The notes under the pieces are model-generated. The model did no database searches, had not been told where the DNA came from, and worked only from the letters and a program-made list of their open reading frames with translations. Of a DNA stretch of 64,000 bases, positions 46,574 to 56,398 are shown piece after piece. Both the position numbers and the translations under genes were made by a program. Numbering within the stretch: the first letter of the stretch is position 1; each line of letters begins with the position of its first letter. The stretch comes from Ascoidea asiatica. Its lineage: Eukaryota; Ascomycota; Saccharomycetes; Ascoideales; Ascoideaceae. The DNA lies in contig BCKQ01000008.1 in NCBI GenBank assembly GCA_001600695.1, positions 186,001 through 250,000 on the forward strand. The letters run 5' to 3'.

Positions 46574-47680
46574 ATGATTTTTAAAGCTTTACTTTTCTTA
46601 GCTGTTGTTTCATCTACTTTTGCTTCAAAAGTTAATTTGGTTGTAGATGCTCCTAATTATTCGGATATCCATACTTTTGGTATTAGTTCTATTCATGAAG
46701 GTGCAGGAATAAATTACTTTTTCATTGGTACGAGCTCAAATTATTCTCAAGATTTAATTTATGATAGTGATAAAAAATCTTTAACTTCTGATATTTATGG
46801 TGATTCAATTAAAGCATTTTTTGAATTTTCAACTTATTCAAATCAGTCAATTTTACAATTAAGTGTCATTGAAAATTATGATTTATGGTCATTTGATTCT
46901 GAAGGTTATTTATTAAGAAATGGTACTTGTGAAATTTATTATGCTTGTAAAAATATTGATGATCCTTATAATTATTCATCTTATGAATATGCAATTCTTT
47001 CATCTTCAATTTCAAATACTTGTGAGCCTCTTAAACTTAAATTAACTGCATCAGCTTTATCTTGTTTATATTCAAATACAGTTTCAACTACAACAATTAC
47101 AGGAGTTAATGAAGTTGATTCAACATCTGGACTTTATAGTGAAGATGAAGACGATGAAATTGAGGATGAAGTTGAGTTAACAACCACTGACTGTAAAGAT
47201 GAAGAGGAATTAACATCATCGACAACAACTGCAACTATCAATGACATCAGTTCGTCAATTACTGTAATTCAAATTTATTCTGAAACTTCTAGTGCAGCTA
47301 ATGAGGAAGGAAATGAAGTTGAAAGTGATGACGATGCTCTTTATGAAGAAGCTGATTTAATTGCAACTGAAACTGAAAATTATTATAATGAGGATACCTA
47401 TTTAACAAGTGTTTTAATTGGTCCATATGTTACCACTGTTTTTGAAAATGGCACAAGAGTAACTATTACTATCACTTCTAGTTCATGTCATTCAAATTGT
47501 ACATCTAAGGCTTCTTCAACTACTTCTGCTTCCAAAATCCCAGAAATTTTAACATATTCTTCTGTAGAATCAAATAGAACTGAAACACATGCTTCAATTA
47601 CAACTGTTAGCGGTTTTGGTAACAATTTAAAAATTTCATTGGCCTCGATCTTCTCCGGATTAATCCTTTTACTTCTTTGA
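46574..47680 (+). CDS. GPI-anchored cell-wall protein, Rhd3/Pga-like
   Basis: The 368-residue protein starts at ATG 46574; the frame is open further left, but without an ATG. A signal peptide (about 1-18, FKALLFLAVVSSTFA) is followed by a secreted domain with IHEGAGINYFFIG, then an acidic Ser/Thr-rich stalk with Asn-glycosylation sites. The C-terminus (NNLKISLASIFSGLILLLL) is a GPI-attachment signal. The HEGAGINY core resembles my memory of the Candida Rhd3/Pga29-31 wall proteins; I am moderately sure of that link. Function in wall structure is inferred from the layout. It has a paralogue 3.6 kb to the right. Alternation of YYACKNIDDPY and similar blocks is shared between the two. Confidence 0.78.
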   Translation: MIFKALLFLAVVSSTFASKVNLVVDAPNYSDIHTFGISSIHEGAGINYFFIGTSSNYSQDLIYDSDKKSLTSDIYGDSIKAFFEFSTYSNQSILQLSVIENYDLWSFDSEGYLLRNGTCEIYYACKNIDDPYNYSSYEYAILSSSISNTCEPLKLKLTASALSCLYSNTVSTTTITGVNEVDSTSGLYSEDEDDEIEDEVELTTTDCKDEEELTSSTTTATINDISSSITVIQIYSETSSAANEEGNEVESDDDALYEEADLIATETENYYNEDTYLTSVLIGPYVTTVFENGTRVTITITSSSCHSNCTSKASSTTSASKIPEILTYSSVESNRTETHASITTVSGFGNNLKISLASIFSGLILLLL

Positions 47681-48167
47681 TTAGTTTAGTCAAAAATTCG
47701 TTTTTCTGATTTATCAAAAAAGACCTTACATTTTCAAATAATATCTGATACTTCAAAAAAAAGAAAGTAAGCAGATCAGACAAAGCTGTTTTTTTTTTTT
47801 TGAAAATTATATCCCATATTATATTTTTGACCTTCTTCTTCTTTTTGAATTACTTATTAATTCTTTTCATTCGTTCTAAAAATTCAATTTCATTATTTTC
47901 GAATAAACTTTATCTACACCAGTAATCAATTATTTATAGTATCTTTCAACGTAATTTCAGTCCATTTCTTTTCATAATTTTTCTTTTCTTTCCATTTCAT
48001 TTTAATTCATTCTATTTTCTTTTCAATTTCATCTTATCGAATGCCATCATCACGATAAGGCCTTACACAAGTAACGTTAACAGATTTATTCAAATCCGTA
48101 ATGTTCAGGCTCGTAATGTTACCGTGGAAAGCAATTTTACATTAACTTAGTCGCTGAAAATAATATT

Positions 48168-48175
48168 TCACGTGA
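48168..48175. promoter_or_regulatory. E-box TCACGTGA in the gene-less interval
   Basis: An exact Cbf1-type palindrome that is about 2 kb from the nearest downstream start codon on either side. Confidence 0.4.
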
Positions 48176-49996
48176 CTCTATTTGAAATCAATCCCGAGAA
48201 GAACAAAGAAAAGCAATCCATTTCTTATCGTGTTTCAGAGATGGTAATGAGGTAACGGTTTTAAGGAAACATTTTTACAAATGTGCAAAAGGAAGTTACA
48301 AATACGACGTGCTTGGAAAATATAGCAAATTGAAAACTAGAAGTGTACCCCGTTTCAGATCGCATAAATATCATAAAATGATTTAAACGAGAAGAAATTT
48401 GAACAAAAGTATTCCTTAGGTTTGTTCATATGAAAAACTTCTATTGCTGTTTCTTTTTATTGAGGAAGATTGCACGCAATTCATCAGGTTGATTCTGTCA
48501 ATCTAGTTTCTTCTCCAAAAACTTATCTAATTTTCACGAAAGGAATCCGTAAGCTTCTAGAAGGAATTCTAACACCAATAATAATTTTTCAAAAAAGAAG
48601 AATTCCATTTAAAATCCACACAGTTTAATTAAACAAATTCAAAAAAAGAAGAAGTCCATGAAACAAAGTATTCTCCTCTTAATATAGTTTCTTGAAAATC
48701 TCGATTCTTTAATTGTCTCAGGGAAGCATTAAAGGAAAATTTCTCGATTACAATTTTTTTTCCTAAGTAATTCTTCTATAATACTAAAGCAAACATAGAT
48801 TAGCTAGCAAAATTCTTTTTTGTTTTTAAAAATATCCATAATCCACCCCAAAATGAATTCTTCATTCAATTATTCTCGATCTTTTAACTCACCTCCAAAA
48901 AAAAAAAATAAAGAGTTATTGCTTCTATAGTGCATCATTTATACCATTGTCGCATACTTACACATATAAGCGAGCATTTTTAGGTCTACCCACAAAATAA
49001 GAAATAAGGTTTGGAATTGTTTCTTTGAAATTTTTTTCTTTAAAAAATATGTGTCAAAGAATTCTAGCAATTAAAAACGTAACTACTAGCACGAGATATT
49101 GTATGATTCAAAGATTTCATATTCAATCTTCAATTAGAAAAATTTCATAAGCAACTTTCACTCCATTTAATGTAGATTTTTTTTTGAAAAATGAATTGAG
49201 TTTGTATAATGCTTTGAGAAAATTCCGGCCCTGAAATTATGATTACTTGCTTTATTACAGATCGAAATTCTATAGGAGTTAGATAAGAGAAATGAAAAAA
49301 ATACCGCAAAAAAAGTAAATATAATGTACCATATATTTCTTCTAGAAAACCAATATCCTATCAAACAAAAAAAACAAGATGAAAAACATTCGATAACCAC
49401 TAAGATTTAGCTGAGCTCGTTAATAATTTCAAAAAGTAAAGAGAAGACTGTTACTTATAGAAGCTTCTGAACTTAGGTTTGCGTTTGGATATTTATCTTC
49501 AAAAATTTTCGTTAATAATTTGTATGCCTAACATTATACACTTTATTAAATAACAATTGTTATATGCTTCACTATCTTTAGAGTTCTGAAATCAATCCAA
49601 TTAAAGAACTCTTCTCTGAATCGAACTTTGAATTCTTGCTAATTTTTAAGGCCTTCGAATTTAACTTAAAGATTTCATTAAAATTCTTTCTTGTTTTAAA
49701 TACTCCTCCTCAATAATCTATGGCATAAACCAATGAAATTTTTGAAAAGCATAAAATATAAAAAGCAAATGAAAAATTATAACTCGTAAAACATGAATTT
49801 GGAACATATCAATTTTCCCATCATGTGAGGCAATTATTCCATTTACTTTGCTTTATGAAAGAATATCTTTTCTATATGTAAGAAGTAAAAAGGTTCTTCC
49901 TTTGAAATTTTTCAAATCCAAATTGAATAGAACTAAAGCAAGAAATACTGAAATTTTCTCCACTTATATCTTTTCAAACCAAAAAAAAAATTAAGA

Positions 49997-50005
49997 TATA
50001 AATAG
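49997..50005 (+). promoter_or_regulatory. TATA box TATAAATAG
   Basis: Consensus TATA box 191 bp upstream of the ATG at 50188, identical in sequence and similar in distance to that of the paralogue. Confidence 0.6.
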
Positions 50006-50187
50006 TGTCAATTATTCTTCTAGAAACATATTCAATTATTTTACTTTTTTTTTTTCTTCTTTAGTTTAATTAATATTGTTCAATTTAAAAACCCTTCCCT
50101 TTTAGCTTCCTAAAATTGAGAAAAAATTAAGTCAATTACTATAATCTTCACTATAACCAAATATTAACTCTTAATAAAAAAAAAAAA

Positions 50188-50706
50188 ATGGTTTCTTTTA
50201 CTTCAATTACAAAATGCTTTTTAGGACTCTTAACTGTTAACTCAGTTCCAACATTAGCCGCTTCAGTTGGTGGTCATATTGTTGATTTTTCTCTTATTGT
50301 CGAAGCTTCAAATTCAACACTCAATGGAAATGGTATTTCTGCTATCCATGAAGGAGCTGGTATTAATTATTTTTTCATTGGAACTACTCCAAGCTCTGAA
50401 TCATTATCTTATGATCGTTCCACTGGCTCTATTTTCTCTTATAGAGGGTCTGAATATAAATATTCTCTTTCTTTCACCTCTGATGGAATTTTGCAATTGA
50501 GCACAACTTCTGAAGATTCTTATGTGACTTCAGGAACTAAATGGAGCATCAATCCTTGGGGATACTTAACATATTATAATTTTACAGATTCTTATTATGC
50601 CTGTAAAAATATCGGCGATCCTTATAGATTTTCTGAAACCGAATATGCTATTTCATCTTCTTCTGTCAATTCTGGGTGCTTACCAATTAAACTCAAAACT
50701 GCTTGA
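50188..50706 (+). CDS. Secreted cell-wall protein, paralogue lacking a GPI signal
   Basis: The 172-residue protein has a signal peptide (about 1-25, CFLGLLTVNSVPTLAA) and the same domain as the gene at 46574: ISAIHEGAGINYFFIGT, LSYD, SYYACKNIGDPYRFSETEYAISSSSVNSGC, of which I quote only short pieces. It stops at the end of that domain (LPIKLKTA), with no stalk and no GPI signal, so it should be soluble or wall-bound by other means. It may be a truncated paralogue or a natural secreted form. The frame has no break. The 3' flank shows no leftover stalk-coding sequence that I can see. Confidence 0.75.
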   Translation: MVSFTSITKCFLGLLTVNSVPTLAASVGGHIVDFSLIVEASNSTLNGNGISAIHEGAGINYFFIGTTPSSESLSYDRSTGSIFSYRGSEYKYSLSFTSDGILQLSTTSEDSYVTSGTKWSINPWGYLTYYNFTDSYYACKNIGDPYRFSETEYAISSSSVNSGCLPIKLKTA

Positions 50707-51322
50707 TTTACTTTAAATAATCTTTTTCTTTAATTTTCCATTAAAGGCAATTTCTGATTCAAAAGAATTTGATTTACAGTCATTGCTTTTCAAGTTCTGT
50801 ATTGAATTATTCAATCTGCCTATTTTTTAAAAAATATTTCAATTCTAAAAGCTTTTGCTAAACTTCAATTATTTTATTATTATTTTCAAATTATCTTAAA
50901 TTTTTATAGTTAGTAAATAATTTTTTTCCTTTCGCTAACTTTGAAACTAGCTTATCCAAACTGCAAAAAAGTACGTTTTGAAGAAAACGAAAGTAAATCA
51001 ACTTGTAATTTCCATTCGAATAAAAATTTAACACAATTTGAAATATTCAATTGCTTTAAATTTTCTGAGCTCCATACGCATCCTCATGTATTGTGATGTT
51101 GGCAATAACCTAAATGCATCCGGTTATTTTTCCGACCCCGGATAATCCAATGCATTTTACGCGATTCATTTTTTATTTATTTTATCGCGTTCAATAGCAA
51201 AAACACATTAATATTGTAAATATTGAACATTTTGTCTGGATTGATTTTTAAGTGATATTTTGTTGAAAATTTTTATCTTTAAGTCATTTAATTTTTGAAA
51301 AAGTCAAAAAAATAGTATCAAA
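50707..51322. other. Promoter of the HIF1-like gene
   Basis: The left part is 3' UTR. The right part contains an inverted repeat ATCCGG (51118-51123) / CCGGAT (51138-51143), and two CGCG-core sites in opposite orientation, ACGCGA (51159-51164) and TCGCGT (51185-51190). No gene. Confidence 0.65.
51118..51190. promoter_or_regulatory. Palindromic CCGG pair and two MCB-like CGCG sites
   Basis: ATCCGG/CCGGAT form an inverted repeat with 14 bp between. ACGCGA and TCGCGT are reverse complements, 20 bp apart, and differ from the MluI cell-cycle box ACGCGT at one base. They are 133-205 bp from the ATG of a histone chaperone gene, for which G1/S control would make sense. Confidence 0.4.
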
Positions 51323-52576
51323 ATGTCAATCGACAAGGAAATATCGTATACAGACAAAATCAATAACCTTTTATCTAGAGCTGCTAGCCATTATGCTTCT
51401 AAAGACTTTGAAGCTGCAGTTGAACAATATGCTGAATGTTGTAAATTATATTCAATACAAAACAATGGAGAAGAAAATGCAGATTTGTTGTTCTTATATG
51501 GAAAAGCTTTATTTCAATCGGGAGTCATGAAATCTCAAATTTTGGGTGGATCTGGTAAGAAAGATGATTTGAATCAAAATAAAAATTTGGATATGACCTC
51601 TGTTAAACTTGAAACCGACAAATTGGAAGAGGAATCTACAACTGAAAAAGATGATCCTAATTTTCAATTTGAAGAAGATGTTGTTGATGGAGATACGGAT
51701 GATGACGAAAGTGAAAGTGGTAATGCTGATCACTCTGGAAAAGGAAAAGAAAAAGAAGACTCTTTTGAAAACGGCGGCATTAATATCAAAGAAAAAACAA
51801 ACAATGGAACTGAAAATGATTTGGAAAATGAAAATGAGAATGAAAATGACATTGCTGGTAATGAAGATAATAACAATGATGACGAAAACAAGGATGATGA
51901 AAATGAGAGTGACTTTGAACTTGCCTGGGATGTTTTAGATTTATCTAGAATATTGTTCCAAAAAAAATTAGACTCAAGTGAAATTAAAGAAGATGAAAAG
52001 AAAATTTTGAAGACAAAAATATCCGAAACATATGACTTATTAGGGGAAGTCTCTTTAGAGTCCGAGAATTTTGCTCAGTCTTCTGAAGATTTTTTGAATT
52101 CCTTAAATTTAAGAAAAGAAGTTTATGAATCTAATTCTGATTTGATTTGTGAATCGCATTATAAATTATCTTTAGCTTTAGAATTTAATTTTGATAATCC
52201 AGATGCAAGATCTAAAGCAATTGAACATATGAAATGTGCGATAAAAATAGTCAATGATAAATATGAATCATTGGAAAAGTTGACTAATAAAGATTCTAAG
52301 ACTATTGAACTTATATCAGATAAAAAGCAAATGCTTGAAGAATTAAATGAAAGATTAACTGATTTAATAAAGGATCCTACAGAGAAGTTTAAACAGGAGC
52401 AAATGGATATTATGAAGGGTATTTTGGGTGTTTCAACAAGTGAATCAGCATCAAAAGTGTCAAAGGTGAATCCTATTGAGCCAATAACCAAAGTTAACGA
52501 TTTGACATCAATGGTCAAAAAACGAAAAAATCCTAATGGAAAAATGGTAGGAAAGAATAAAAGAATAAAAAAATAA
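51323..52576 (+). CDS. HIF1: Histone chaperone of the NASP / Hif1 / Sim3 family
   Basis: The 417-residue protein has a TPR at the N-terminus (RAASHYASKDFEAAVEQYAECC, GKALFQSGV), a large acidic insertion within the TPR array (about 109-197, DDESESGN..., NDDENKDDENE), then SHNi-TPR helices (AWDVLDLSRILFQKK, YDLLGEVSLESENFAQSSEDF, HYKLSLALEFNFDNPDARSKAIEHM). It ends with a basic nuclear-localisation-like tail (KKRKNPNGKMVGKNKRIKK). This order of TPR, acidic interruption and SHNi-TPR is specific to NASP proteins, which bind histones H3-H4. The yeast member Hif1 works with the Hat1-Hat2 acetyltransferase. Confidence 0.88.
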   Translation: MSIDKEISYTDKINNLLSRAASHYASKDFEAAVEQYAECCKLYSIQNNGEENADLLFLYGKALFQSGVMKSQILGGSGKKDDLNQNKNLDMTSVKLETDKLEEESTTEKDDPNFQFEEDVVDGDTDDDESESGNADHSGKGKEKEDSFENGGINIKEKTNNGTENDLENENENENDIAGNEDNNNDDENKDDENESDFELAWDVLDLSRILFQKKLDSSEIKEDEKKILKTKISETYDLLGEVSLESENFAQSSEDFLNSLNLRKEVYESNSDLICESHYKLSLALEFNFDNPDARSKAIEHMKCAIKIVNDKYESLEKLTNKDSKTIELISDKKQMLEELNERLTDLIKDPTEKFKQEQMDIMKGILGVSTSESASKVSKVNPIEPITKVNDLTSMVKKRKNPNGKMVGKNKRIKK

Positions 52577-52755
52577 AAATATAAAAGAGTGGAAAAATAA
52601 AAATCTAGAAAAAAACTAAAATGTAAAATAAATTATCGATATATCAAAGAGACTTTGTTAGAGAGTTGCTCGAACTAAAATAATTTTTATATTCATAATT
52701 AATATTATAAATCCTAATTATTTATATGTATTGTATTATATAATTATTGATATAT
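52577..52755. other. Convergent 3' gap
   Basis: The 179 bp between two convergent stop codons is AT-rich 3' UTR sequence and contains no gene. Confidence 0.7.
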
Positions 52756-54183
52756 TTATTGATATAACTCATTAAGTGATTTTTCCATTATTTCAATGAG
52801 AATATCAGCGTGTTTATTCTCAAAAATTAAAGTTGGTCTTAATCTTACAGCAGCAACACCACAGCCACCAATATTAGCTCCATTTTTTCTACATTGAAGC
52901 AAAAATAAATCTCTTTCTTTTGTTGTTGGTAAATCCCAAGCAATTAAAGTACCTCTATTTTTACCTCTAAGATTTAATAAAATTTTTGGAAATTTATTAG
53001 ATAATTTCTCAATTTTATCATATAAATAATTTCCAGTTTCAAAAGTTTTTTCTACTAAATTATTTTTCTTGATTTCTTTATAAATAGTTCTAGCTATTAT
53101 AGCCTTTGATGGATCTCCACACCATGTGTTGAATTGTCTAAAAGGTTGAGCTGGTTGTAATTCTGGTAAATTATAATAAAATCCAGCGGCTTGAAATTTT
53201 TTTGAAAATGTAACCATATCTGGAGGATTTTCTGGTTTTAATAAATGTTCATGAGCCCAAAACTTTCCAGAAGCTCCAACACCAGTTTGAACTTCATCAA
53301 CTATCATTAATACATCATTTCTTTTAGTTATTTCTCTTAAGCCTTGATAAAATTCAGGAGATGCATGATTATCACCACCTTCTGCTTGAACAGGTTCAAT
53401 TATCAAAGCCGCAATTGAAGCATGCCAAGTTTTTATAATTTTTTCAGTTTCTTCAAGACATTTTTTTTCTTCAAGTTTATTTTCTTCACTAAATTTATCT
53501 AATGGATATTTAATTTTTGGATATGGAGCTTTTGGCCATGGAAATTGAGGTATATCTAATTTATGAATTGGTCTTGATCTTGTAGTTGATAATGAACCAA
53601 ATAATCTACCATGAAAGCCATTTTTAAAAGATAAAATTGCAGCATCAGGAGCACCAGGAGGTTTATTATCCATAACAGATGTTAATTCTTCTTGATTAAA
53701 AGGTCTATTACCTCTTTTTTTAGCCGCCATGTACATAAAAGCAGCTTTAAAAGCAGTTTCATTAGCACAAGAACCAGATAAAGCTGTCCATACTTTATTT
53801 AACCCATTTGGAGCAGCAGCTAAGATTCCTTCTTCTAAAATTTGAGAATAATCAGTTGATGGAAAACAAGCTAAAGCTGGTCTATTTGCTAAAGCTACAG
53901 ACATTACATCAGATTTTGAAATTTTTAATAATTCAGGATTATTATACCCTAAAGCAATTGAAGCAATCTGACAATAAGTATCTAACATTAGATTACCATC
54001 AACATCAGCAATGTAATTACCTTGAGATTTATAAAAATCGGTTACAAAATAGGCTGCTCTATTATCGAATACTTCTCCTAAATGTTTCAAAGCTTCTATA
54101 TTTTTTGGGCCTGGCAATGCAGTTTTGATTGCCGGTGAAATTGGTTCATTAGGAAAATATTTTGAGGAAACCGATTCAGACAT
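52756..54183 (-). CDS. UGA1: 4-aminobutyrate aminotransferase
   Basis: The 475-residue PLP enzyme transfers the amino group of GABA to 2-oxoglutarate, giving succinic semialdehyde and glutamate. Conserved blocks are in order: substrate region AYFVTDFYKSQGNYIADVDG, LSGSCANETAFKAAFMYMA, the class-III signature IVDEVQTGVGASGKFWAHE, and TFSKKFQAAG with the PLP-binding lysine in SKK (327-329). Length matches the 471-residue Saccharomyces cerevisiae Uga1. There is no targeting peptide, so it should be cytosolic as in yeast. UGA1 is the first step of GABA use and is under GATA-factor and Uga3 control in yeast; the promoter here has matching GATA sites. Confidence 0.96.
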   Translation of the reverse strand: MSESVSSKYFPNEPISPAIKTALPGPKNIEALKHLGEVFDNRAAYFVTDFYKSQGNYIADVDGNLMLDTYCQIASIALGYNNPELLKISKSDVMSVALANRPALACFPSTDYSQILEEGILAAAPNGLNKVWTALSGSCANETAFKAAFMYMAAKKRGNRPFNQEELTSVMDNKPPGAPDAAILSFKNGFHGRLFGSLSTTRSRPIHKLDIPQFPWPKAPYPKIKYPLDKFSEENKLEEKKCLEETEKIIKTWHASIAALIIEPVQAEGGDNHASPEFYQGLREITKRNDVLMIVDEVQTGVGASGKFWAHEHLLKPENPPDMVTFSKKFQAAGFYYNLPELQPAQPFRQFNTWCGDPSKAIIARTIYKEIKKNNLVEKTFETGNYLYDKIEKLSNKFPKILLNLRGKNRGTLIAWDLPTTKERDLFLLQCRKNGANIGGCGVAAVRLRPTLIFENKHADILIEIMEKSLNELYQ

Positions 54184-54592
54184 TATGAATATTAATATAT
54201 TATTATTAATTGAACAAGAATTTATAGAATATTTTCTAAATAAAATAATGATCAGAAGGGAATATTGAGATTATTTATATACTTTTTTTGATTTTCTTTT
54301 AAAATTGTTCATTCAAGCAAAGTAAATCTTATTACATTATTATCTTTTGAATTTAAACGAATATTTCGTTCAAAAAGAGGTTTATCATTATAAAATTAAA
54401 TATATTTCAATCTTTGTAGTTATTCGATTCCCTTGATATCTTAAAAATTGAATGATTTTATTAAGAGTTTTCGAAAAATCATTATCAGCTTCTATCGAAA
54501 TCGAGATCTGGAGATCGTTTCGACAAATAAGAATTAAAGATGAAGTTGGATGGCGGCGCTGGGAGTCCGCAGCACCATTTCACTTTTTGTCT

Positions 54593-54620
54593 CTTATCTA
54601 AAGCAGCAGCGCGTGATAAG
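54593..54620. promoter_or_regulatory. Inverted pair of GATAAG sites upstream of UGA1
   Basis: CTTATC (54593-54598) and GATAAG (54615-54620) are opposite copies of the GATA-factor site GATAAG, 16 bp apart and about 410-437 bp upstream of the UGA1 ATG. A GGCGGCG sequence about 40 bp further upstream recalls the GC-rich Uga3 element. In yeast, nitrogen-regulated GATA factors and Uga3 control the UGA genes. Confidence 0.45.
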
Positions 54621-56326
54621 CTGTGGATAAATTTTCTAAAGCCTCTTTCAGCAAGCCATGTTGTGGCTAGTTTATTCCAGCCTTATGGGTCAAAGGAAAA
54701 CAAAACTAATTGTAACGTTAACTTTGGTGGTAGCCTTTAATTTGTAGAATATTAAATTGATATTTCGAAACATCAAGAACTAGTCTCAGCTTAATTATCA
54801 CTCAATAAACCTATAATATTTTCAAGAATCCTTTTATATATATTTTTCAATAGCAGCTTACGTCTTATGAGTTGATCTATCAGAATAACATAATTAAATA
54901 ATTAATTATGATTAGATCCCCAATAATACTAATTAACTTCCATAGACTATAGAAAAAAAAAACTGAATGAAACTGCTAAAAAAGAAAGTGAGAGTTTTCG
55001 GAGAACATATCACAAGGTTCTACTTACATTTATTATTATTATTGGAATCTTTTTGGCCTGAGCTAAAGTACCAATGAGTTCTCATCTTTTTTTTTACATC
55101 CTAACCTAATCTTGAAGATATTGTATTGAAAGAGATAATACGGAAAACAAATGAATATTGTAATACCAAAATATTCAACACAAGAATACGCATATTTTGA
55201 AAAAAAATTTTTTTAATATATCGAGAGCCTTAATAAAGCATTTTATGGATAAAATGTGGATCGGAAAGATAGATTAGTTGAATTATTCGTAAGATGTGGC
55301 TCTTTATATCGTTGGAATTAGTTTTGGTTCAATTCAAGAGTAATTCATCTACTCAATTTGTTGATGGTATAACTTATTGATTCACTCGATTATACCGTAA
55401 TATGTAAAAAATTTTTTTTTTTTCTCATAACTTTCTTGATTATTATTCATAAATTACTTTAAAAGTATTGAATATTATTGAGAACTTTGAGAATTTATAA
55501 GATTAAAAGAATATTGGGAAGATAAATTTTTTAATCTCTTTCAATAAAACAAAAATTGCAAAATCTATTTTTGTTTCTTCATCTGAATTTAATGTTTACA
55601 AGTATTGAAATTTATTAGAATATTATGAATACATTGATTAGTATTAACAATCACAAGACCCTTACATTAATTTGCATAACAATAGTCAGTATTTTTAATC
55701 TCCCTTAACAACCGTACTAAATTAATTTGAAATAAATTTATCGAATTTTAAAATTTTGGTTATTTTGAATATGTAACTAATTAACTCAAAGCATTAGCAA
55801 AATATGATTGGTAAGTAATATATGATAATAAATTATTCTTTTTTTTTGTTTTCAAAATTAATCAAAGAAAACGTTCAAACTGCAGAAAGTAATATTTGAA
55901 AAATTCAATTCGATTATTATTTAAAATCTTCTTGAAATATGTGTAATCTTTTTTTAGAAAAATAAATAAGATGAAAAAAAAAAAAACTTTTTCACTGTTC
56001 TCTTAAATTATAATGTTATAGTAATATATTAATGTAGTATATTTCTTTAAATCAAGTTATGTTTCAAATCCTTATTTGATCTTTTTATTGAATATACTTC
56101 AAAAGAAGCATCAGAATAATAAAAAGTTGATTGTTCAATTTTATTTGAATTTAGTTTTCATCTGAGTTTTTTTAGAAAATCTTTAATTTGAATAAATCAG
56201 AACCATTACTAATTGAAGTTATTTCAAGAATCAAATAATAAAAAAAAAGGATTCAAAAAAAAAAGTATACCCACTCCTAGATTGATTAAGTATTTCCTCC
56301 TAATAACTATTGCCGGACAAAAATAA

Positions 56327-56398
56327 TTTAGAGTGTTAACAAACACTCTAAACATTTTTAGCAACTACTATTTTGGTAATTATCTTTCTGATAATTAC
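56327..56398. repeat. Two adjacent perfect hairpins
   Basis: Hairpin 1: TTTAGAGTGTT (56327-56337), loop AACA, AACACTCTAAA (56342-56352), an 11-bp perfect stem. Hairpin 2: GTAATTATC (56376-56384), loop TTTCT, GATAATTAC (56390-56398), a 9-bp perfect stem. They are 23 bp apart in gene-less DNA. Confidence 0.85.

Larger units (their letters stand above)
47681..50187. other. 2.5 kb gene-less interval between the wall-protein paralogues
   Basis: No gene or ORF of note. Around 48050-48350 the sequence is less AT-rich and contains GTAAYGTT three times (about 48071, 48098, 48113) and an exact TCACGTGA E-box (48168-48175), so it resembles a promoter without a visible gene. The right end has a TATA box (49997-50005) and the leader of the second paralogue. 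Confidence 0.55.

Noticed and set aside
48953-48962. ATACTTACAC as a U1 snRNA 5' end
   Set aside because: Only the first eight bases agree with ATACTTACCT and the following sequence lacks U1 structure.
54540-54740. 66-codon ATG-started ORF in the UGA1 upstream GC block
   Set aside because: It has higher GC than real genes here and no similarity I recognise; the block contains regulatory-type sites. Could be revisited with transcript data.
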